A stretch of 6,698 nt of DNA from NCBI GenBank assembly GCA_025464425.1, contig JAODGV010000125.1, positions 1 through 6,698 of the forward strand, read 5' to 3'. Of the stretch, positions 1 through 4,916 are shown piece after piece; within the stretch, counting starts at the first letter, position 1, and the number at the start of each line of letters is the position of its first letter. The DNA is from Methanosarcinales archaeon (lineage in GTDB: Archaea; Halobacteriota; Syntropharchaeia; Alkanophagales; Methanospirareceae). The notes beneath the pieces are model-generated. The model saw nothing but the letters and a program-made list of their open reading frames with translations, did no database searches and was not told where the DNA came from. Both the position numbers and the translations under genes were made by a program.

Positions 1-2
1 AA

Positions 3-176
3 TTTTGCAAGGATAGAGAGGATCTGCTGATAAGAAAGACAGAAAAGAGCAGGGGAGACAGGATTATAGAGAGGATAAAGGAGGTGCACAGCTATGAATG
101 GCCAGAGGGCATCGCACTTCCAAGCGTGGCGGGATACGATGAGTACCTGGCGTGGATAGAATCGGCAATAGATTAA
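3..176 (+). CDS. cutA: CutA-like divalent-cation tolerance protein, C-terminal part
   Basis: Only the last 57 codons are in the window; the gene begins upstream. The translated tail carries the CutA signature: a KTE-containing strand (RKTEKS, visible residues 11-16), an amphipathic helix (RIIERIKEV), the near-invariant H-x-Y-E-x-P-E motif as HSYEWPE (29-35), a short ALP strand (38-40), and the terminal YLAWI (48-52). CutA proteins are small trimeric, ferredoxin-like-fold cytoplasmic proteins. They are linked to copper or divalent-metal tolerance in bacteria, but their biochemical role in archaea is unsettled. The reading frame ends in TAA and is convergent with the GMP synthase gene, 142 bp away. 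Family membership is read from motifs; function is inferred from the family only. Confidence 0.82.
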   Translation, partial: FCKDREDLLIRKTEKSRGDRIIERIKEVHSYEWPEGIALPSVAGYDEYLAWIESAID

Positions 177-318
177 TCTCTTCATTGCTTTGTGGATCGT
201 TGTATAATGGACACCTCTCAATCCAAGCCATTTTGTGTAGCCGCTTCCTATCATCTGATGGCGGGTCTTCGGTGGTCTCCCTCGCCCCTCGGGTAATTGC
301 AGAGTAGACCGTATAATT
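177..318. other. Convergent intergenic gap, no gene seen
   Basis: This 142-bp space separates the 3' ends of the cutA-like gene (plus strand) and guaA (minus strand). I see no credible ORF, tRNA or rRNA. Short complementary pieces exist (CCGC near 241 with GCGG near 261, and CCC/GGG near 280-294), but they form only weak 3-4 bp stems with no following T-run, so I do not call a terminator. Both genes must stop transcription somewhere here or inside each other. Confidence 0.6.
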
Positions 319-1854
319 TCAGCACGGTTCTATCGTTGCCGGTGGCTTGGACGATATTGCATAGGTCACCCAGGTCACTCCCCTCACCTCGTTCGTTATT
401 CGCCTGCTTATCTTCTCCAGCACATCATATGGCAATTTCACGAAATCTGCGGTCATCGCTTCCCTGGATTCAACAACCCTCACCGTAACGATCCTGCCGA
501 GTCTTCTTGCATCCCCCATCACACCGGTCGCAAGGTCATCACCAACCACAGCAAATGCCTGCCACACCTTATAATACCAGCCGCTGCGTTTCAGTTCCTC
601 CTCCACGATATGCGATGCTTCACGGCATATCCGCAATTTATCATCCGTTACTTCACCCACAACACGTGCTGCGAGACCCGGACCCGGGAATGGATGCCTG
701 TTTATTATTAACCGGGGTATACCGAGTTCCTCCGCCACCTCCTTTACCTCGTCCTTATACAGGTCTTTTATCGGCTCTATCAGCTTCAGCCCGAGCTTGG
801 CGGGTAATGCACCCACGTTATGATGCGACTTTATCCGTGAAGCTTTACCTGAACCCGCTCTCGCACTCTCTATCCGATCGGGGTATATCGTACCCTGAGC
901 GAGGAAATCCGCATTTAGCTTATTCGCTTCCGCTTCAAAGATACTTATAAATAGTTCACCTATCACTTTACGCTTGGCTTCAGGGTCTTTGACACCACGC
1001 AAGCGGTTAAGAAAGCGCTCCCGGGCATCTACAAATACTACGTTCAATTTGAGCTCGTCTCTGAATGTTTTCAGCACCTCGTCCTTCTCTCCTTCACGTA
1101 ACAGACCGTTATCAACGAATATACATGTGAGCCGGTCGCCTATGGCTCTGTTGACGAGTACCGCGGTAGTGGCAGAATCTATTCCACCACTCAGCCCACA
1201 TACAACCCTGCCATCACCCACCTGGCGCTTTATCTCTTCTATTGTATCCCTGACAAAGGATTCAATCGTCCAGTTACGTTCGCAACCGCAGATAGTATAC
1301 AGGAAATTCCAGAGTATCTTCTCGCCACGGTCTGTATGATGGACCTCCGGGTGGAACTGAACACCATAGATATTGGAGATTCTGAATGCTGCTACTGGCG
1401 AGTTCTTTGTGTAGCCTATTATCTCAGCACCGTCCAGTTCTCGTATCACATCACCGTGTGACATCCATACATTCAGTCTGCCTTCATCGTTCAAGCCCTG
1501 GAACAGTGCCGAATCGCGGCTGAAGTATAGCTCCGTCCGACCATACTCGCTCTTCTTCCCGGCTTCTACCACACCCCCCTTCAGGTATGCAATCAGCTGT
1601 GCGCCGTAGCAGATACCGAGCACGGGTATGCCCAGCTCAAGGATGCGGGGATCACATCTCGGACTGCCATGGTCATGAATACTGAAAGGGCTACCGGAGA
1701 GTATGATACCCTCAATTCTATCACTTTTGAGAACCTCTATGGGCACATCAAATGGTACGAGCTCTGTATATACACCGAGGTCGCGACACCGTCTCACTAT
1801 GAGATGGCTGTACTGCCCACCGAAATCGAGCACCACTACCTTATTCCTGGTCAC
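319..1854 (-). CDS. guaA: GMP synthase (glutamine-hydrolysing), single-chain form
   Basis: Converts XMP to GMP with ATP and glutamine, the last step of guanine nucleotide synthesis; cytoplasmic. Both catalytic halves lie in one chain of about 511 aa. The class I glutamine amidotransferase is N-terminal, with the nucleophile in GICYGAQ (Cys82) and the His/Glu pair in VQFHPEV (His168, Glu170). The ATP-pyrophosphatase P-loop follows as LSGGIDS (221-227), then FVDNGLLR (247-254), QGTIYPD (320-326), SHHNVGALP (343-351), RHPFPGPG (386-393) and the C-terminal SKPPATIE (502-509). The longest frame starts at an ATG at 1875, but I prefer the GTG at 1854. GGTGGAG (1866-1860) sits 5 nt before it, and it places VVVLDFG near the N-terminus, as usual for the family. 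The last residues are IEPC where IEWE is common. Many archaea split this enzyme into two genes; here it is fused. Confidence 0.95.
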   Translation of the reverse strand: MTRNKVVVLDFGGQYSHLIVRRCRDLGVYTELVPFDVPIEVLKSDRIEGIILSGSPFSIHDHGSPRCDPRILELGIPVLGICYGAQLIAYLKGGVVEAGKKSEYGRTELYFSRDSALFQGLNDEGRLNVWMSHGDVIRELDGAEIIGYTKNSPVAAFRISNIYGVQFHPEVHHTDRGEKILWNFLYTICGCERNWTIESFVRDTIEEIKRQVGDGRVVCGLSGGIDSATTAVLVNRAIGDRLTCIFVDNGLLREGEKDEVLKTFRDELKLNVVFVDARERFLNRLRGVKDPEAKRKVIGELFISIFEAEANKLNADFLAQGTIYPDRIESARAGSGKASRIKSHHNVGALPAKLGLKLIEPIKDLYKDEVKEVAEELGIPRLIINRHPFPGPGLAARVVGEVTDDKLRICREASHIVEEELKRSGWYYKVWQAFAVVGDDLATGVMGDARRLGRIVTVRVVESREAMTADFVKLPYDVLEKISRRITNEVRGVTWVTYAISSKPPATIEPC

Positions 1855-1859
1855 ATGTT

Positions 1860-1866
1860 CTCCACC
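1860..1866 (-). promoter_or_regulatory. Ribosome-binding site deciding the guaA GTG start
   Basis: GGTGGAG on the minus strand, 5 nt upstream of GTG 1854-1852 and downstream of the in-frame ATG at 1875. A site inside the longest frame, correctly spaced from a GTG, supports the shorter protein. Confidence 0.6.
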
Positions 1867-1882
1867 TGATAGCATTACTTCA

Positions 1883-1902
1883 ATTATAAATAGCCATTTA
1901 TA
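1883..1902 (-). promoter_or_regulatory. Probable guaA promoter, TATA-like boxes
   Basis: On the minus strand, TATAAAT (1902-1896) is followed by TATTTATAAT (1892-1883). With archaeal spacing of about 25 bp, the first box predicts a transcript start near 1873. This gives a short leader containing GGTGGAG and the GTG start at 1854, and makes the upstream ATG at 1875 unlikely to be used. Assignment is by pattern only. The rest of the guaA-trpB gap (1903-1983) holds no gene; its minus-strand sequence just after the trpB stop is pyrimidine-rich (about 1983-1948) and could help end trpB transcription. Confidence 0.45.
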
Positions 1903-1983
1903 CGAGATAAAGCTCCTCGGTCGTGAGCGCGCATGTCATGATTATGGAATAAATAGGGGGGAATAAAGAGAAGGTCAATCCGG

Positions 1984-3339
1984 TCAGATTTTTGGTACAT
2001 TCTCCAGTGCCTGTTTGACCAGTTCCGCAGGATATTCGTAATCCACGAGCTTACCCTGGAGGAACGTATCGTATGCTGCGAGATCGAAATGCCCATGACC
2101 ACTGTTATTGAAGAATATCACCTCCTCCTTACCCTCTTCTCTGCATCGTATCGCCTCATCAATGACCGCTCTCACCTCATGTGCTGTTTCTGGTGCGATA
2201 ATGAATCCTTCTGTCTCCGCGAACATTTTCGCTGCCTTAAACACTTCGGTCTGATGATATGCCACCGCTTCTATCCAGCCCTCGTTCACAAGCTTGCATA
2301 GCAATGGTGCATCACCATGGTATCGCAACCCGCCGGCATGTATCGGTGGTGGAACGAAGGTATGCCCCAGCGTGAACATCTTCAATAGCGGTGTCATACC
2401 CGCACAATCGCCAAAATCGTACATGTATAGCCCTTTGGTCAGTGTCGGACATGCCATTGGCTCACATGCCACCACCCTCAGCTCGGGTTTATCACCCCTG
2501 AGTTTATCCGCGACGAACGGGAAGCACGAACCGCAGAAGTTACTGCCACCACCCACACAGCCGAAGATCACATCGGGATACTCGCCTATCTGCTCAAATG
2601 CACGCTTCGCCTCCAGTCCTATCACCGTCTGGTGTAGCAGTACATGATTGAGCACGGACCCGAGCGCATAATGCGCCTTATCGTCCTTAGCCGCATCTTC
2701 TACCGCCTCTGATATCGCTATTCCGAGACTGCCCGAAGTGTCTGGATCATTCTCCAGGTACTGACGCCCGAACTCCGTGTTGGTACTCGGACTCCTGTAG
2801 ACCTCCGCGTTCCACGTCTCCATCATCACTCGCCTGTAGGGCTTCTGATCATAACTCGCAGCCACCATATATACCGTGCATTTGAGCCCGAAGAGCATAC
2901 AGCCGAAAGCGAGTGCGGAACCCCACTGACCCGCTCCGGTCTCCGTTGTTATTCGCTCAGTACCCTCTTTCATGTTATAATATGCCTGTGCAACCGCGGT
3001 ATTCGGCTTGTGACTGCCCGGAGGACTGACACCCTCCCACTTGTAATAGATACGAGCGGGCGTCTTCAGCTTCGCCTCCAGTCTGAGCGCGCGATAAAGC
3101 GGTGTGGGTCGCCATAGCCGGTATACTTCCCGTACCTCTTCAGGTATCGGTATCCACCGCTCTGTACTCGCTTCCTGCTTTATCAATTCCATCGGGAATA
3201 TCGGCGCTAACTCCTCTGGCTTTATCGGCTCCTTCGTACCCGGATTTATCGGCGGATCAAGAGGCGAAGGCAGGTCTGCCTGTATATTGTACCACTGACG
3301 CGGTATCTCATCCTCACCCAGCAATATCTTCTCTTCCAT
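1984..3339 (-). CDS. trpB: Tryptophan synthase beta-like protein, TrpB2 type
   Basis: A pyridoxal-phosphate enzyme of 451 aa. The beta reaction joins indole and L-serine to give tryptophan. The length, the long N-terminal extension (about residues 1-75, including IPRQWYNIQADLP) and an internal insertion mark it as the TrpB2 class rather than the roughly 400-aa TrpB1 that pairs with TrpA. Visible sites are the PLP lysine in GSHKPNTA (Lys111), the catalytic glutamate in TETGAGQWG (Glu133; TrpB1 has GAGQHG), the phosphate loop CVGGGSN (261-267), HAGGLRYHG (334-342), and the cofactor-ring serine region NNSGHGHFD (411-419). No trpA or other trp gene is adjacent. This fits stand-alone TrpB2 proteins, proposed to salvage indole or act on other serine-type substrates. 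The ATG is preceded by GAGGT (3347-3343) at close spacing. The gene lies 70 bp downstream of the isomerase-like gene. Confidence 0.93.
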   Translation of the reverse strand: MEEKILLGEDEIPRQWYNIQADLPSPLDPPINPGTKEPIKPEELAPIFPMELIKQEASTERWIPIPEEVREVYRLWRPTPLYRALRLEAKLKTPARIYYKWEGVSPPGSHKPNTAVAQAYYNMKEGTERITTETGAGQWGSALAFGCMLFGLKCTVYMVAASYDQKPYRRVMMETWNAEVYRSPSTNTEFGRQYLENDPDTSGSLGIAISEAVEDAAKDDKAHYALGSVLNHVLLHQTVIGLEAKRAFEQIGEYPDVIFGCVGGGSNFCGSCFPFVADKLRGDKPELRVVACEPMACPTLTKGLYMYDFGDCAGMTPLLKMFTLGHTFVPPPIHAGGLRYHGDAPLLCKLVNEGWIEAVAYHQTEVFKAAKMFAETEGFIIAPETAHEVRAVIDEAIRCREEGKEEVIFFNNSGHGHFDLAAYDTFLQGKLVDYEYPAELVKQALENVPKI

Positions 3340-3342
3340 CTT

Positions 3343-3377
3343 ACCTCAACCCTCTTATATCATAGCGTTACATAAAA
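3343..3377 (-). promoter_or_regulatory. Possible trpB promoter and ribosome-binding site
   Basis: In the 70-bp gap before trpB, the minus strand carries TTTTATG (3377-3371) and GATATAAGAG (3363-3354), either of which could be a TATA box, then GAGGT (3347-3343) just before the ATG at 3339. Read-through from the isomerase gene is equally possible, so an independent promoter is only tentative. Confidence 0.3.
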
Positions 3378-3409
3378 CTAATCCATGCTGCTATTGGGTT
3401 GGGTTTGTG

Positions 3410-4237
3410 CTACTCAATATATCGTTTACAGTATGCTATGTTCCTCCGCAACTCCTCATAGCTCAGCTCGTTCCTCGTTCTATCACGCCAGAATACTTCT
3501 ATCACCGCATATTTAGCACCGGTGGACTTCAAAAGCTCGAATATCAACTCGAAATCCAGGTCGCCTCGCCCTATTGATATGTGATCCTGTTTATCATTGA
3601 GCGAGCAGTCATGCAGGTGCACAACCTCTACCTTCCTGCCGCAGGCTTTCACCCACCTCATTATATGCTCTATGTAGCTCGATGATCGCCCAGGTTCTGC
3701 CAGTATCGCATGTCCGATATCGAGCGTGAGATGTAATTCAGGGGACGACAATGCCTCAAATAACATATCAGACCATTCAAACGGCACCAGATCGTTCTCC
3801 ACGCATACCTGTATACCAAGTTCTGATGCTATTCTCGCTATCTCCGCACATCTGCTAATCGCCTTCCTCTTCACCTCCGCCCGTATCTCCGGAATCTTAT
3901 ACGTAGCCAATCGGGGATGGATGTGCATATTGTAATACAGTGGAGCGAAATCCGCCGAGAACTCCATACACCGCTTCAGAACTCTCATACTCGCATCTGC
4001 TAACTCTTCACGCGGATGCATTACCGCGATATCAAGTGGTGAATGAAACGCTATACCCATCCCATAAACCGCTAATAGCTCCATCAAATCCGCCTTCTCC
4101 GCATTACTCATGCACTCCGGCAGTGGATAATCAAGCGAGAATTCGATGTAATCCAGACCAAGAGCATAGAGCTCTTCTATAGCACGTCTGAACGGGCGAT
4201 TGCCGTACCAGACCGGCGAGCCTAATAGGAGATGCAT
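3410..4237 (-). CDS. Sugar-phosphate isomerase/epimerase-like TIM-barrel protein
   Basis: A 275-aa protein of the AP-endonuclease-2/xylose-isomerase-like TIM-barrel superfamily. Beta-strand/metal motifs occur in the usual order: YIEFSLDYP (30-38), AFHSPLDIA (63-71), MHIHP (104-108), CVENDL with Glu147, LTLDIGHA with Asp173 and His176, VVHLHDC with His207 and His209, GRGDLDFE (223-230), and VIEVFW with Glu247. These acidic and histidine positions match the divalent-metal site of sugar isomerases/epimerases and endonuclease IV. The short length and absence of endonuclease IV DNA-binding loops favour a small-molecule sugar or sugar-phosphate substrate, though the superfamily is too varied to name one. 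No clear Shine-Dalgarno precedes the ATG; a nearby TATA-like CTATATAATG (4260-4251) suggests a leaderless or very short-leader transcript. It is divergent from the membrane operon. Confidence 0.85.
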   Translation of the reverse strand: MHLLLGSPVWYGNRPFRRAIEELYALGLDYIEFSLDYPLPECMSNAEKADLMELLAVYGMGIAFHSPLDIAVMHPREELADASMRVLKRCMEFSADFAPLYYNMHIHPRLATYKIPEIRAEVKRKAISRCAEIARIASELGIQVCVENDLVPFEWSDMLFEALSSPELHLTLDIGHAILAEPGRSSSYIEHIMRWVKACGRKVEVVHLHDCSLNDKQDHISIGRGDLDFELIFELLKSTGAKYAVIEVFWRDRTRNELSYEELRRNIAYCKRYIE

Positions 4238-4309
4238 GGTTAGCTCAGTTCATTATATAGTTCGTATAGAATATCTCGCTGGCAAAAACCGAAAATCATT
4301 TTATTACCT

Positions 4310-4343
4310 ACATACCTATATGTATGTGTAGATACATATGTAT
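4310..4343. repeat. Nested inverted repeats, operator-like
   Basis: Three overlapping dyads are visible. ACATACCTATATGTATGT (4310-4327) has 6-bp arms around a 6-bp centre. ATATGTAT (4318-4325) pairs perfectly with ATACATAT (4332-4339) across a 6-nt spacer. ATACATATGTAT (4332-4343) is a perfect 12-bp palindrome. Several copies of an ATGTAT/ATACAT half-site just before the operon's ribosome-binding site look like a regulator-binding site. AT-rich DNA produces palindromes by chance more readily than mixed sequence, so the function is inferred. Confidence 0.45.
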
Positions 4344-4346
4344 AAT

Positions 4347-4356
4347 AGGAGGTGAT
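4347..4356 (+). promoter_or_regulatory. Strong ribosome-binding site of the membrane operon
   Basis: AGGAGGTGAT is a near-full match to the 16S rRNA 3' end and lies 6 nt before ATG 4363. It rules against the upstream in-frame ATG at 4324, which lies inside the inverted repeats. A TTG at 4360 is possible but spaced less well. Confidence 0.75.
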
Positions 4357-4362
4357 TGGTTG

Positions 4363-4641
4363 ATGGGGTTGGATATAGGGGGTATAGCCAGCACATGGAT
4401 ATATTTCGGGCGGAATCCGATGCTCGCTTCGAGAATATTGATAGATATAGCAGGCGCGAACTTGCTGCGACCGTTCAATCCCGCGCATATGCGCTACGAG
4501 CGTGATCTTGAGGCGGTGAAGCGAGAGTATCCGGGTATGAATCTGCGAAGGGCGGCGATAGGGAGCGCGATGCTTCACGGGCTCCTGTTTTCAGTGCTAT
4601 ATTCGTTCCTCTATCTGACGTATGGCGTGGTGTGGTATTAA
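4363..4641 (+). CDS. Small membrane protein, paralog of the antiporter C-terminal module
   Basis: A 92-aa protein starting at the ATG after AGGAGGTGAT. It has a mildly hydrophobic stretch (about 20-36), a charged middle with YERDLEAVKREYP (45-57), and one convincing membrane helix (about 66-90). It matches no family I can name. However, residues 16-81 align without gaps to the end of the large antiporter-like protein encoded from 6501 onward: NP-x-LASRIL, NP, YERDLE, YP, AIG and LLF are shared, about 28 of 66 identical by hand count. It is therefore a free-standing copy of that domain and probably packs beside the antiporter subunit as an accessory protein. It is first in the operon, and the next start lies 20 bp beyond its stop. 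Coding status is well supported by the ribosome-binding site and by conservation with the paralogous module. Confidence 0.82.
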   Translation: MGLDIGGIASTWIYFGRNPMLASRILIDIAGANLLRPFNPAHMRYERDLEAVKREYPGMNLRRAAIGSAMLHGLLFSVLYSFLYLTYGVVWY

Positions 4642-4661
4642 AGGGGGTGAATATAAGAGAA

Positions 4662-4916
4662 ATGAAACAGGGTATAGAGAAGAGGAATCTGTTGTTCTAC
4701 ATGCTTTACGCATGTCTTGGAATCGTTGTCACAGCAGAAATCATTGTCCGGGCACGACATATGTACCACGTCTATTTCTGGTGGAGTGAGCTACCGGGCT
4801 TTTATGCTCTTAGCGGGCTTTCCTGCTGCATCCTGCTCATACTCGTGGCGAAGAGCCTGGGTCACTGGTTAAACAGAGAGGAGGGGTATTATGAGAGGGT
4901 AGGAGGTGCAGAATGA
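4662..4916 (+). CDS. Small two-helix membrane protein of the antiporter operon
   Basis: An 84-aa protein with two predicted membrane helices (about 10-29 and 46-64). They are joined by an aromatic-rich loop, YHVYFWWSELPGFYAL (35-50), and followed by a polar tail with a KSLGHWLNREEGYYE stretch (64-78). I recall, without having checked, similar small proteins with a WW-x-x-PGFYAL-type loop and a REE/RED-YY tail next to MrpD-like subunits in other anaerobes, so it is likely an accessory subunit of the same complex. The start is uncertain. A GTG at 4632 would overlap the previous gene; I chose ATG 4662, which follows the purine-rich AAGGGGGTGA (4641-4650), although the 11-nt spacing is long. Its stop overlaps the next start as ATGA (4913-4916), indicating translational coupling. 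Confidence 0.75.
   Translation: MKQGIEKRNLLFYMLYACLGIVVTAEIIVRARHMYHVYFWWSELPGFYALSGLSCCILLILVAKSLGHWLNREEGYYERVGGAE
4901..4908 (+). promoter_or_regulatory. Ribosome-binding site of the antiporter-like gene
   Basis: AGGAGGTG lies inside the end of the two-helix protein gene. Three consecutive ATG codons follow (4913, 4916, 4919). Spacing is best for the second (7 nt) and acceptable for the first (4 nt), so the true start may be one codon later than listed. Confidence 0.65.

Larger units (their letters stand above)
4238..4362. promoter_or_regulatory. Divergent promoter region
   Basis: This 125-bp gap separates the minus-strand isomerase-like gene from the plus-strand membrane operon and must contain promoters for both. 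On the minus strand, CTATATAATG (4260-4251) and a TATTCTATA-like stretch (about 4273-4265) are TATA candidates. On the plus strand, ATTTTATTA (4298-4306), preceded by an A-rich GAAAATC, is one candidate; CTATATGTAT (4316-4325) is another. The AT-rich inverted repeats at 4310-4343 lie between these elements and the operon's ribosome-binding site. Confidence 0.5.

Noticed and set aside
177..318. Possible terminator hairpin or small RNA between cutA and guaA
   Set aside because: Stems are only 3-4 bp with no T-run; nothing resembles a tRNA or known RNA fold.
507..950. Plus-strand open frame of 147 codons opposite guaA
   Set aside because: Antisense shadow of a clear GMP synthase gene; low-complexity Pro/Leu/Ser/His composition and no motif.
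1884..2102. Minus-strand open frame of 72 codons covering the trpB 3' end and the guaA upstream region
   Set aside because: It overlaps the conserved trpB C-terminus in another frame and spans the guaA promoter; no motif or good ribosome-binding site was seen.
4324..4362. Upstream in-frame ATG at 4324 extending the 92-aa protein by 13 residues
   Set aside because: It lies within the inverted repeats, and the ribosome-binding site AGGAGGTGAT is downstream of it and correctly spaced for ATG 4363; similarity to the paralogous module also starts after 4363.
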